From Epiperipatus broadwayi (taxonomy: Eukaryota; Onychophora; Udeonychophora; Euonychophora; Peripatidae): a DNA stretch of 64,000 nucleotides. The stretch lies in NCBI GenBank assembly GCA_028023455.1, contig JAQFVV010012422.1:7427210-7491209 (forward strand), in the 5' to 3' direction. The position numbers were made by a program, and so were the translations under genes. The notes beneath the pieces were generated by a model. That model was not told where the DNA came from, ran no database searches, and saw only the letters and a list, made by a program, of their open reading frames with translations. Positions 44,121 through 55,349 of the stretch are shown in pieces (the first letter of the stretch is position 1; every line of letters begins with the position of its first letter).

Positions 44121-45289
44121 AAGTCAAATGTAAATTGAACTAGTAAATATTCAAACACAAACTATTAGAGCTATTCTAGCTATTTCTTTGTGTTGAAACT
44201 GGCGGTAGTTGTTGTTTTTCTGTCCTGCCACTGCTAGAGACGTCATTTCTGCAAAAGTAGCAGAAACATTCAATCTGTGTTTGTTTTATAGACCATGACA
44301 TTTTAAATTCCAACCATGAATAAAGATATTAAATGTATATATTTTTTAACCTGCAAGTTAAATCTGTGGATGACACTCTCTCCCATATCTTGGATTACTG
44401 TCCTATCTTCATTAATTTACATCTTGTGTTGTTTCCTTCAAAACAGAATATTTTTGCTATAAACTGGCAAATGCTATTTCCATATGCTAGAAAGATTAGT
44501 TCCTGTACTATCTTTCCCAATTTTATTATTATTATTATTATTTATTCATCTGCCTTTGAAGCTTAGACCATCTTTGTCATTAGCTCTGGTAGGGTCTTTT
44601 ACAACATACTGTAAACTAAATCGGTGAACTCCGATTTATTTTTTATAGAAATATTGCTTTACTTTTTTATATGGGTTTGGTATTGGCAGTTTCCAAGATA
44701 GTAAAAAAAATCCCATAAATTATGTATATGAAATTTATACTAATGCATTAAAAAGTCTGCCACTCCCATGAACATGTGACTATTGTATTGGTACAGATTA
44801 AATCTGAACCTTTGCTTAAATCAAACATGGATAAGTTGAAATTATCCTGGATAATATCAAATGATAATGTAATTTATTAGCAAAGAGTATAATGCTCAAA
44901 AAGATTAGTGGTGAGAAAAGAAGAGCTGTCCAGCAATGAGATGGTGTAGTTCATTGTAGCAGTCAAATATGTTTTTTGAGAAATCTGAAAAATCTAAGCA
45001 ATGACAGTTCATTCTGGGAAAATGTTTTTTATATATCTGTCAGAAGTTTAAGTGAGTTTCATGATAAAAAGATAAAAATCTTTTCGAGAATGGTGAAAAA
45101 GAAGGCAATAATTACAATACTCGATAATTGCCGGTTGGTAAAGTTTTGAATGATTTTCTATCTTTAATTTTTGCTATAGCTAAAAATATCTAGATATTCA
45201 TATTCTGATCAATAATAGATGGTTAGCTGAATTAATTTTAGGCCAGCTATCTGAGAAAATCCTAAGCTTCTTGAAAAGAATTTTTTTTA
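44121..45289. other. No gene seen
   Basis: AT-rich. 45160-45285 (AAAATATCTAGATATTCATAT, CAATAATAGATGGTTAGCTG, GGCCAGCTATCTGA) resembles 59870-59940, so a dispersed repeat I cannot name. Confidence 0.4.
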
Positions 45290-45350
45290 ACCTAGATTCG
45301 AAACCTATAGTATGCAAAACAGGCGGGTGCGCCACCTCTGCATCACAAGA
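45290..45350 (-). repeat. tRNA-like remnant
   Basis: Minus strand: TGTGATGCAGAGGTGGCGCA resembles a tRNA D-arm with A box; CCGCCTGTTTTGCATAC looks like an anticodon arm; GGTTTCGAATCTAGG is a B box. Acceptor pairing is absent, so a SINE head or pseudogene. Confidence 0.5.
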
Positions 45351-45451
45351 TACCATGAAAATATATATATAGTATCTAATAATAATAATAAATTTTTATT
45401 AATTTATTTGCTTGTTTTTAAACATATTATTATATAGTGCTGAAAATTTTG

Positions 45452-45776
45452 AAATTATTAAAACGGAAGTCAACCTCGATAATGCGCTATTTCTTAAATA
45501 TTGTAAATTTCAGCGCACTCGCTTGCCAGTAAGACTTTTTTAAAAAAAAAACTTAAGTGAATTACTTAAGTTTAGGGCATATTTCTATATACAACAACTT
45601 TCACTTACCATGCTTATAAAATCAGGGCTTGAGTCTATTGTGTGCCTGATATTATAATCAAATATTGACTCAAGCCCTGATTTAAGCAGGGTCAGTGATA
45701 GAGCAAGTGCGCGGAGATTTATAATATTTAAGAAATAGTGCATTATCGGGAGGTTGACTTCCACTTTAATAATTTG
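45452..45776. repeat. MITE-like foldback with nested inverted repeats
   Basis: Outer arms 45452-45526 and 45703-45776 (GAAGTCAACCTCGATAATGC against GCATTATCGGGAGGTTGACT-type sequence). Inner arms 45618-45634 and 45667-45683 are a perfect 17-bp inverted repeat (AAATCAGGGCTTGAGTC). About 325 bp in all, non-coding. Confidence 0.8.
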
Positions 45777-47239
45777 CTTATTTTTATTAAATGAAATATA
45801 TTTACTCATTCTTATTCTACTAAATCCTATTTGTTCTTTATGTAGAAAAACTTATCAAAATATAGTTTACGTAGTAACAATTTTAAATACAACTATAGAT
45901 TTTAAATGCTTTACAAAATATGATAATACATATATAATACTTAGATTATATATAATTAAATATCGATTGCATCAATTATTATATATATTACTAATATATC
46001 ACTTTTAAAGTAAAAAAAAATTTGTATTTTAATTTCCCTTTAATGTACAGTAGTATAGTGGGATGGACTCTAAAATTTGAAATCCATGGTTTGCGGTTTA
46101 ATTGATTATTTCTGCTGCCTGAAATTCATACGAATTTCGAATTTTCGAGTTATAAAAATATTTTAAATGAACTTTATTAGGTTTACTATATACTTTGGAG
46201 ATTATTTACAAGTCTTATTGCAACAAACGAGATTTTAAGTAGAAAAGCAATAAGATAGATGTTCATATAATTGAGCAATAATCAATATGTAGCTAATGCA
46301 TATTAATTAATATATTCAATAGCTAAATCACTAGGTTGTTGTTATTGATATCGGATTCCATGTAGGTGTAAAAATACCAGCTGGTGCATGGGTTTGATAT
46401 CTAATCTTAATGTTATTTAAGTTTTTTAGAAAGAATTATTTAGTATTGTGAGGTGTGGGATTAAAGCTTAGATAGCATTTTACAAACCAGAGTGCGAAAA
46501 GAACGAATGTAGTAATTTTTATATTGGGAAAAGTATCACTTTATATATATTTTTATGAGATTATTGATTGTTAATGAGTTTGAATGAGTCGTGATAGAGA
46601 TAAGAGTATGACAATGAAGAATTATTCGATTAAATTAGATAAATTATATAATTTAGAAATACAATGACTCTTCCCGCAATTTTCATATTTGTTATAATAA
46701 TAAAATATAAATGAGTAAACAAAAACTTTTTCTGGATGTTTGCAATATGCTGATGAGTGCTATTTTTGCTACTTCAAAAGACTATTTACAGAATGTACTT
46801 AATGTTTTGAATGCAGACATATAAAGATACTGGTTTATTAAGTAATAAATGTTCAAAAAATTCAAATTCATTATCAACCAGTGAGAAAAGAAAAATCCTC
46901 AAAAACTTTTAGTTTGGATTATCAATTTGAAAATGTAAACCAGTTTAAATTCTTTAAGTAGTTTTATACGTATAAATGGGACTTAGATATTGAGGAATGA
47001 CATAGATTACATTATATTGCTGTTATCTTTTAACAAATTAAAAAAAATAGAGCATTTCATCTCTGAAAAATAACTACTGCAATTAAGTTAAATGTATGAA
47101 GAGTTTTTGTTTTACCTAATTTAAATATTGAAGTAAGAATTGGGAATGTTTTTTTTTCTATAAGATTTGAAAATAAAATGGCAGGATCATAAAACCAATC
47201 GATGTTCTTTTTCTTGCTTGATATAATGTTGTAGAATCC
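45777..47239. other. No gene; one tRNA-like trace
   Basis: 46040-46130 (GTAGTATAGTGGGATGGACT, GCGGTTTAATTGATT) is a weak tRNA-derived trace. The remainder is AT-rich and unassigned. Confidence 0.4.
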
Positions 47240-47490
47240 ATTATTGTAAAATCACACCTTCTTTGGATTGGACATGTAAAATGAACGAGCAATGCAAAAC
47301 TCACTAAAAGAGTGGTTTATGGCAAATTTGAGTGAAAGAGATAGACTCAGTCTATGGTTATAAGGATGATCTCAAAGCCATTCCAAAGAAATGCAATGTA
47401 AATTGTTTTGGTTGCGAAGATTTGGTAGGGAATAGAATACATTGGAAAAACTATATTTAGACATGATTTTGAAATATTTCTGACAGAAGT
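47240..47490 (+). pseudogene. LINE C-terminus relic, second type
   Basis: Plus-strand translation with stops gives LRWIGHVK, KRVVYGKFE and DLKAIPKKC, then W.NYI, which follows the C-terminal order LRWxGHV...Y...DxLK...C...W of another LINE family's ORF2. It lacks any intact domain. Confidence 0.5.
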
Positions 47491-48950
47491 TTTTTGTCAA
47501 AGAAATTAAAAATATAAATTAAACAGAAAAATGGGTCAGCATATTTTATATATTTGTGGTTCACAGATTAATTACTTCATATAGTCATCCAAAATTTCTA
47601 GAGCAGTTTTTTTTTTCTCTTTTTTTTTTCTGAATTAGAATAGCTATGCTCGTTTAAGAATGGCTGTTTCTTGCTTTCCTTTTTATATATAAATATAAAA
47701 CAAAATTGTAATAAATGATTTTCTTCTTACATTTTTAACCCTCAGACATCCCCCTCCCCTCTTTTTTTTAATTGTCTAAAAGTAAACCTTGTTATAAGAA
47801 ATATTACTAGTATAGTCAAGTCTATTCTTTAAAGATGGTTTCATTTGTTTTAATATTCCTCCACCAGATGTCAGCAGAAAAGTTGCCTTACAGAGAATTT
47901 ATAAAAAAAACTGTTAATTACTTTAGACTTACCTATATTTCCAGATATATTTTTAACCCTTAGATTTGCCTTAAATGTTTTGGATGCTCAACCAAGAATC
48001 TCTTAGACAATTAAAGATACAAGTGTTTTAAAAAATTGAACTTTTGAGAAACTGAATAATATTTTTTTCCCTGATACAACCGTAAAGTTATCTGAATTTG
48101 ATCTTCCAAGCTATCACTAGAACTTTATCCACAGACTCAAGACAGTTCATAATCTGTGCGCTTAACCTGCTTCTTAAATGGACAAATACATATCATAAAC
48201 CATACAGTTACCGCCAATCAAACCTACTGCTATATTGAAGAACGTAATAAAGCCACTAGTAAATTTATATCCTAGTTGGAATCCTACAAGTTGATTTCTT
48301 TAAGATATTTTATTAATAGTTAAGATGACTAAAAAAAAATGCCTATAGGCTAAATATAAATAAATGATTTCTTTTTTTTTTTTTACTATTATAATTATCA
48401 TCTGATGAATAGCCTTCTGTTTAGTCATAAAATTTTCAGTACAGAATTTTGGGAGTTCACCAAAAGTTCAAACACTAGAAGTGACAGATGCAGGCTGTTA
48501 TCCAAGGTGTTCCAACTTCATAATCTACCACTGTATCGTTGCATCAAATCACATATAGAGCATTGCACAGTTTATGATTGATTTTTTCTACATAGTTTGA
48601 AATTATATTTTATCATTGTTGGTACAGTTGTAATCAATTATAGCTAATATTTTCCCATATATATATATATTAAATCACCCCACATAGTTAAGAAATCCAG
48701 CACTGTTCTCTATGAAATAAATCTATAAATATATTAGAGTTCATATTTCAAAATGGGGTGATTTAAAATGGATATTTATTTCAGTTTAGCGTTAGCACTG
48801 GGATTATTTTCATATATATATATCTGTGGAAAAGATTCTAATTTAAACTGCTTTCTTTGTTTCAAACTGTCCCAGCATTGATTAGCAAAAGAAAAAAAAT
48901 GTACTCGGAAAGTTCTCATTCATTCTAAATATTTATTCAAGTCAAAAAAA

Positions 48951-48953
<3 letters not shown>
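47491..48953. other. No gene seen
   Basis: AT-rich. An inverted pair near 48665-48700 and 48750-48800 (AAATCACCCCACATAGTTA / CATTTTGGGGTGATTTA) is a weak hairpin. Nothing else recognised. Confidence 0.4.

Positions 48954-49034
<81 letters not shown>
48954..49034. repeat. (ATT)n microsatellite
   Basis: About 27 ATT repeats directly left of the SAR1 inverted repeat. Confidence 0.97.
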
Positions 49035-49035
<1 letters not shown>

Positions 49036-49164
49036 TACAATTTTTTTAATTACATCTTCATTTAGTATAAAAAGTCCTTGAAGGACCTATATCCAAAGAA
49101 TAGGACCAATAAATGATGTGCAATCTTTGTATGATCTTAACTTCTGTTAAAAGGTAATATTTTT

Positions 49165-49262
49165 TTGTTTAAAAACACAAGCTTTGGTGGCCTAGCGGTT
49201 AGCATAGCTGCCTTCCAAGCAGCTGGCCCGGGTTCGCTTCCCGGTCAACGATTTGACATATA
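49165..49262 (+). repeat. tRNA-Gly(TCC)-like SINE, copy c
   Basis: 49181-49252 aligns to a tRNA-Gly with anticodon TCC in the loop CTTCCAA: TGGCCTAGCGG is a full A box and GGTTCGCTTCC a B box with one change. The acceptor stem has two mismatches (G1-A72, T3-C70), so it is not a working tRNA. It continues TTGACATATAAAATAATAAT, the same junction as copies a and b. The SINE interrupts the left SAR1 arm. Confidence 0.75.
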
Positions 49263-49364
49263 AAATAATAATAATAACTTCTTTGAAACTAATTTGTAAA
49301 ACCTTCAATATATAAATTTTTTCTACAGTACAGGCTTTTTCATACCTGCATTCTAATATGTAAT

Positions 49365-49731
49365 ATATAGGGGGGTTGAACTCGGACGTTTACACGACCC
49401 TCAACTATCCACGCTATCTCATACTGCTGACACACTTAATCGCACACACATCGAAAAGATAAATAATCACCAATACTCGTATTTGGTGCTAAACGAGCAC
49501 TCGTCAGTTGGTTCAGATTATCATCTCCACACACATAAAATCAATGATCAGCTTATATTAAGATAGTTAATCTTTATATTTTAGTGGAGAGGCTTCAATC
49601 CACTCCATTCCACAACTCTTCAGTCATATATTTCATTGAAAATCTGATGATGGAACGCTCAAATCCCACCTTGGTGCCAATCTTCTCATCCTACCCATGT
49701 TGACCATAAGTCACTCTGACCCCTTAATAGA
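49365..49731 (-). repeat. F2 repeat copy inside the SAR1 left arm
   Basis: GGGTTGAACTCGGACGTTTA, ACTATCCACGCTATCTCATA, the hammerhead, then GGAGAGGCTTCAATCCACTC, up to TGACCCCTTAATAG. It has no counterpart in the right arm, so it inserted after the inverted repeat formed. Confidence 0.8.
49463..49521 (-). ncRNA. Hammerhead ribozyme motif of F2, G12 mutated
   Basis: Minus strand: ATAATC, TGA, ACCAA, CTGACGA, GTGC, TCGTTTA, GCAC, CAA, ATACGAGT, A, TTGGT, GATTAT. Stems I and II are perfect; G12 is C, and the stem III pairing is shifted. Confidence 0.7.
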
Positions 49732-50192
49732 AGATAAAAAAATTCCACAAAGTTCGTTATTTATTATTTTATATACAGTGTCACTTACTTATTACATACA
49801 GTCAGATTGACTCTATTCGCAACTAGTTTAAATAAAACCAGTTTCAATGCATTCAATTTTCCAAGGCATCGTTCCATGAATGAATACATTTTTGTATTCT
49901 GTTTAATAACAATTTTATTACTCTTTGCAATCAAAAAATAAAATAAAAAGAGATAGAAGAGGTACAATAAAATCATGGGTTTAACTAAATTTAAATAATT
50001 ACTTAAACAAAATAAACAAGATATTAAGGTGGAAATGAAAATGCGTTTTAAAATTTTAATGACTTAAATAATAAAATAATTGCATAGATTACACAACAAA
50101 AACAAACAAAAAAAATTAAAAATAGTGAGAAAAAAACCCATTGTAAAATAAAGTGATGAAGTTTAGTGATGCCTTGAAATATTATTCACTTT

Positions 50193-50620
50193 TCAATCAA
50201 CATAATGAGCAAACCATCTGAAGCCTCCACCATAACCTTGTTTTTTTAAAACACTACACATAAACAACTCCAAAGGGTGACGCTGACAATTTAATTCAGC
50301 TTTACATTCTAAAATCTTTTCTCTATTATATGCATCAACCAAAAATACAACTGCATCGACAGCTGGAAATAATTTTTCCATACTCTTCTTACTTGTTCAT
50401 GACCACCAAGAACAAATATGGTAAACTTCATCCTACCCATTGACAGTTCTTCAGATGTGGGATGTAGGGTAGGAACATGTTGTGCCATTCTGTCATCTTT
50501 TAACATGTGTAGAAGTATGGTTTTGCCATTATTATCCAGACCAAAAAATACCAACTTACCAGACTTTTTGTACCAACTTAAAAAATTGATAATACCTGCA
50601 AACCAATTCCTAAGGAACAT
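50193..50620 (-). pseudogene. SAR1: SAR1 small GTPase processed pseudogene
   Basis: SAR1 is the GTPase that recruits the COPII coat at ER exit sites. The minus-strand frame from 50620 starts [10 protein letters not shown], then [17 protein letters not shown] (G1 loop) and [12 protein letters not shown], and a shifted frame continues [16 protein letters not shown] and ends LELFMCSVLKKQGYG, RWFAHYVD, stop. Lesions: a frameshift near 50375, DLGG (G3) changed to VLGG, and loss of about 60 residues including the NKxD (G4) motif. There are no introns, as in a retrocopy. The 3' UTR follows on the minus strand to about 49107. It cannot make a working GTPase. Confidence 0.9.
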
Positions 50621-50644
50621 TGTGCCTTAAGCTTTATTTATTTC

Positions 50645-51236
50645 CCGTTGTCGAATGGTTGGCTCATTATATTGATTGAAAAGTGAATATTTCAAGGCAT
50701 CACTAAACTTCATCACTTTATTTTACAATATATATTTTTTTTTTGGCACTATTTTCATTTTTTTGTTTGTTTGTTTTTGTTTTCTAACCTATGAAATTAT
50801 TAATTCATTAAAATTTTAAAACACATTTTCATTTTCACCCTAACGTCAGTTAAACCCATGATTTTATTGTACCTCTTCTATCTCTTTTTATTTTATTTTT
50901 TGTTTGCAAAGAATAATAACATTATTATTAAACAGAATACTGAAATTTATTTATTCATGGAATAATGCCTTTGAAAATTGAATGCATTGAAACTGGTTTT
51001 ATTTAAACTAGTTGCGAATAGAGTCAAAAACCAGTCACTACAACCTGACTGTATGTAATAAGTAAGTGGCACTGTCTATAAAATAATAAACAACAAACTT
51101 CATGGATTTTTTTTAACTTCTTTGAAGTTTTTATAAATTAGTTTCAAAGAAGTTATTTTAAAATATATATATTACCTTTTAACAGAAGTACAAATCTTAC
51201 AAATTGTTTAATATTTGGAATGTAATTTATGGTCCA
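50645..51236 (+). pseudogene. SAR1 3' end, second retrocopy, opposite strand
   Basis: It begins with the last codons of SAR1 (TGGTTGGCTCATTATATTG then ATTGA, reading W-L-A-H-Y-I-D-stop) and continues as 3' UTR matching the left arm. It is 5'-truncated and head-to-head with the copy ending at 50620. Confidence 0.8.
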
Positions 51237-51449
51237 GAAAAACAGCCAATAATTTTTTTTCAATTATTATGACTCCACTAAAACAAATGCATAACATAAT
51301 AAAATGTGAGAATTTTAAAATTATTAATTAATATTATTTAACATTAAGGATTATTCCAGGTTTTAAATAGATGGATTTATTTTATTTGAAAACTGGTTTG
51401 AATTTACAAAAGGTAAAGAAACAAGAGCCCTCATGCTAGCTATTGATAC
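51237..51449. other. No gene seen
   Basis: AT-rich; nothing recognised. Confidence 0.4.
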
Positions 51450-51680
51450 TTTAGGCTTAATTATTGTCATTTTCAATCATTATCACTCAACTGCAGGGTG
51501 AAGGTTTCTCCAATTTTAATTCAGTTTTTCTAGTTTCTATTCTTTCTTCTCCACATTACATCAAAAAAACTTACTTATTTCATTGATCCACTTTAATAGT
51601 GACCTTTAGTTGGTTTTATTCAATTTCTTGGGATCCAATTTAAAATTCATATGTTCATCTACTATCATCTCTTCTATCCT
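51450..51680 (-). pseudogene. LINE 3' end relic (RTE-like)
   Basis: CATTTTCAATCATTATCACT, CAACTGCAGGGTGAAGGTTT and TTGGGATCCAATTTAAAATT match, inverted, the 30955 LINE 3' end. Decayed. Confidence 0.65.
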
Positions 51681-52179
51681 ATGTCATCATATATATATAT
51701 ATATATATATAATAGAGCGTCATAAAATTATATTAGTGTAATCATACTATGACTTGAACAAATCCAGGTTTTTAAAAAATGAAAAATTTGTCAGCAGTCT
51801 TTGCATTTTTCTTTCAAATAGCCAAATGATAAACAATTCTTCTAATCATCTAATATTGGTTGGTAAATGAATATCAAACTATTTTTAGTTTGATGTAGAA
51901 ATGAAGGGGGAAATGTTCAAATCTTCTCTATCCAATATTTTCAAAAGCGTGTTTTTTTATTGTTTCTCTATGAGGAATTCTAGGTGACAATTTTTTTGCA
52001 ATGAGCTATTTAAATAAAAATACTGTTACCTTTTACTTTATATAAACGTGTGTATGTGCACGCATGAGTGTGTTTGTCTGCATGCTAATTATTTCTTAAT
52101 AAAGTTTAAATAAACCAGTCGATTGATTCATTGGCAACAAATTTTCTGGAAAATTGATTGTCTGGTTTGATTTTATTAA
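51681..52179. other. No gene seen
   Basis: A (TA)n run at about 51688-51711, otherwise nothing recognised. Confidence 0.4.
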
Positions 52180-52700
52180 TTAAACCCCTAGAGACCTGAA
52201 CGGCCATTTTGAATTCCCAGAAAAAATTACAGGACATACAATTTTAAATGAAATGTCTAATTTATTACAATAAATAACAAATATATATACATTTTTAGAA
52301 AGTGCAAATATGAAAGAATGTAATGAAGCTGATAAAATAGTTTTACCACAAAAAAATAATTAAAAAAAGGAGATTTTTCACATTTTTAAATATCTTTATT
52401 TTTACATTGGTTCACAAACTCTCAATTTTGAAAGATATAGCCTAAAATGACAATTTCATAGACAGCTTCATCACATTCGTCATAAAATGCAGAAAAAAAT
52501 AATATATAACATGACCTACCTGAGTTACAGATTGTTGGTGTAATGTGGCAAAAGGTGACCATTTCAATTTCGTTTTTCTGCTTGACACTCTGTATGTTCT
52601 ATTTTTGCAAGCAGTTGTTTTTCTAGGCCCTCTATGCGGGATATCTATTAGAAATGCAAGGTTTTAGTGAGGATCAAAAAAAAATAACAGTAATAACTTT

Positions 52701-53186
52701 AGTAAATTCTAAGTTATGGGGGTAAAAAATAATGACTATATTATTGAAAAATCAGGGGTGGGGTGAGATAAATTATGCATTATTTCATGGCAAATCATAA
52801 TTGCCAAATATGCAAATAAATAATTTAAAAATTTGTTTCTAAAATAAAATGAATAACAACATAGTAAATTCTAAGTTATGGGGGTAAAAAATAATGACTA
52901 TATTATTGAAAAATCAGGGGTGGGGCGAGATAAATTATGCATTATTTCATGGCAAATCATAATTGCCAAATATGCAAATAAATAATTTAAAAATTTGTTT
53001 CTAAAATAAAATGAATAACAACATAGTAAATTCTAAGTTATGGGGGTAAAAAATAATGACTATATTATTGAAAAATCAGGGGTGGGGCGAGATAAATTAT
53101 GCATTATTTCATGGCAAATCATAATTGCCAAATATGCAAATAAATAATTTAAAAATTTGTTTCTAAAATAAAATGAATAAAAATAT
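52701..53186. repeat. 162-bp tandem repeat, three units
   Basis: Units start at 52701, 52863 and 53025 with AGTAAATTCTAAGTTATGGG and are almost identical. Degenerate relatives recur at about 53605-53900. Confidence 0.95.
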
Positions 53187-53248
53187 AGTAAATAAAATAA
53201 AATAAATAATCAAAAGGAATTACAAGCAATTATTATATATGAGTGGGA

Positions 53249-53605
53249 GATGATGATGACTGTTGATTCAGCATTGTGAGGTATTTATTTTTTTCACCTT
53301 GTTAGTTTCACAGAACAGAGTGGATAGTTTGAAGACAGTTTGCAAATTGTTGAAAATATAAATGCATGAGCAAAATCAATTTCAAAATAACTGATGATGA
53401 TGATGTGGAGCAACTGGTGATGATACATACATAGATGATGATGACTGTTGATTCAGCATTGTGAGGTATTTATTTTTTTCACCTTGTTAGTTTCACAGAA
53501 CAGAGTGGATAGTTTGAAGACAGTTTGCAAATTGTTGAAAATATAAATGCATGAGCAAAATCAATTTCAAAATAACTGATGATGATGATGTGGAGCAACT
53601 GGTAA
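53249..53605. repeat. 185-bp tandem repeat, two units
   Basis: GACTGTTGATTCAGCATTGT occurs at 53258 and 53443; each unit ends ACTGATGATGATGATGTGGA then GCAACTGGT. The units are nearly identical. Confidence 0.95.
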
Positions 53606-54477
53606 GGGTGAGCTAAATTATGCATTATTACATAGGAAACCATAATAGCAAAGTATGCTATCAAATGAATAAAAAGTTATCTGCAAAGTATGCTATAAAA
53701 TGAATAAAGTTATCTACAATGAAATGAATAAAAACGTAGTAAATTCTAAGTTATGCATGTAAAAAATAATTACTACATTATTGGAATATCATGAGGGTAA
53801 GAGTGAGCTAAATTATGCATTATTACATAGCAATCCATAATAGCAAAGTATGCTATAAAATGAATAAAAACTTATCTACAATGAAATGTATAAAAACAGT
53901 AAATAAAATAAAATAAATAACCCAAAGGAATTACAAGCAATTATTATATATCAGTGGGAGATGATGATGATGAATGTTGAATACTTACAGGTAATGGGGA
54001 ATACGAAACCTCAAAATCAAACGCATCAACAGAAAAGTTCGTTAGAATCATAATTACGTTTAGCGGCGAAAATAATTGTTTTCTCCGTATATTTTTTTTA
54101 TCAGTTGATAAAATCTAGAAAGATAAAAAAATTTACAAAATTTTAATAATGTACTTTACAAAAATTGCTATAAAAAATCTAATTTTCATCGCACAGAAAA
54201 AAATTTTAGACGTACAAAAAGATAGAAAAATGGCGGAGAGAAAGAAAAAAAAAGCGTAACTGTGACGTATACGGTTTGCACGCTATTGCGGTCGAAATTG
54301 CAAACTTTTTTTAATGCGGAAAAAAGCGGTTTTCGGTCTCAAGGGGTTAAAACCAACATACTAACATAAATGAAATATTATATATATGTAATGATATTAT
54401 TATTCTATTTCTGTATTTCTTCGAAGTTATACGTAATCTTGCAAATAAATATTAATAAATACAGTAACACAAATATA

Positions 54478-55045
54478 TATAAAGTACAACTTTAAATGAT
54501 TTTATCCACTGAGGAGGGCTTTCAACTAGCTTCATAGTCTTTATCAACTAACAGGAATTCTTTTTTAAGGTACAAAGTCTAGCCTTCCCACAATTCATTA
54601 ATTTTTATGTTTGCTGCCTGTCTATTTATTAAGTCATGCTTACATTTTATACATTAACATAGCTTCCTTTATTTTTCTTTTTATTGTTTCTGTCAATTTG
54701 TAATATTTTTTACACTATTTTAATCAAAATTAGGATCATAATAGGTTATGTATATATGGTTTTAATTTTGATTATTATAATGTGAAAATATTACACATTG
54801 AAAGAAACAATAATAAAAGGAAAATAAAACAAGCTATGTTAATATATAAATGTAAACATGACTTAATAAATAGACAGGGCAGCAAAAATTAATGAATTGT
54901 GGGAAGGCTAGACTTTGAAGGCATGTTTGAAGATATTTTAAAAAAGAATTAGTAGTAGATGAAAGGACTATGAAGTTAGTTGAAAGCCTCCTAAGTGGAT
55001 AAAAGTATTTAAAGTTGTATTTTATATATATTTATGTTACTATAT
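54478..55045. repeat. Head-to-head pair of Penelope-like 3' ends
   Basis: The left arm (54490-54740, minus-strand sense) and right arm (54770-55030, plus-strand sense) are inverted copies. Both hold ATTAATGAATTGTGGGA, AGGCTAGACTTTG and the C-terminal TAATAAATAGACAG block, which also ends the Penelope relic at 55700. The 5'-truncated ends meet at the centre and the 3' ends face outward. Confidence 0.75.
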
Positions 55046-55131
55046 TTATTAATATTTAATTGCAAGATTACAAATATATGTATATGAAAAGAAAGTTACT
55101 GTTAACACTAACTGAAATAATTATACAAATA

Positions 55132-55346
55132 TATAAACCATTATACAATTACAAATATCCAGTAACGCCCTCTATTTAAAGGTCTATATCTCAATAATAG
55201 TGAACTTCAAAATGGTATCATTTTGAAGTTTGCTATTATTAAGATATAGACCTTTAAATAGAGGGCGTTGAAGTTCACTATTATTGAGATATAGACCTTT
55301 AAATGGAGGGCATTACTGGATATTTGTAATTGTATAATGGTTTATA
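55132..55346. repeat. MITE-like palindrome with one duplicated arm
   Basis: Termini TATAAACCATTATACAATTA and the reverse complement. The left arm (55155-55212) has two inverted partners in tandem, 55217-55268 and 55269-55320 (ATATAGACCTTTAAATRGAG). 215 bp, non-coding. Confidence 0.85.
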
Positions 55347-55349
55347 TAT

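Larger units (their letters stand above)
49107..51236. repeat. Large inverted repeat of SAR1 retrocopies
   Basis: Left arm, about 49107-50205, and right arm, about 50655-51236, are reverse complements (for example TTTAGTGATGCCTTGAAATA on the left and TATTTCAAGGCATCACTAAA on the right). The left arm is longer because a tRNA-like SINE and an F2 repeat inserted into it. Both arms contain the end of the SAR1 coding region and its 3' UTR; the left copy also has the coding region, which forms the loop. The arms have diverged visibly, so this is not recent. Confidence 0.85.
52180..54350. mobile_element. Non-autonomous piggyBac-like element
   Basis: TTAA at 52180-52183 and 54347-54350 flank imperfect terminal inverted repeats: left ACCCCTAGAGACCTGAACGG, right (complement) CCCCTTGAGACCGAAAACCG. 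TTAA duplication with CCC-starting termini is the piggyBac signature. The 2.16-kb interior has no transposase frame and is filled with minisatellites (52701-53186, 53249-53605 and decayed units to 53960). Confidence 0.75.

Noticed and set aside
49181-49252. Functional tRNA-Gly gene
   Set aside because: Acceptor stem has two mismatches and a wobble, the B box has a changed base, and the head runs on into a SINE junction shared with two other copies.
50418-50630. Plus-strand frame over the SAR1 pseudogene
   Set aside because: Antisense shadow of the GTPase coding region.
49107-51236. Twin priming of one SAR1 mRNA as the origin of the inverted repeat
   Set aside because: Twin priming inverts one part of a single copy; here the same 3' UTR segment is present twice, so two copies or a duplication are needed.
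52701-53605. Direct repeats as a CRISPR-like array
   Set aside because: Units are contiguous without unique spacers and lie in a eukaryotic DNA transposon.
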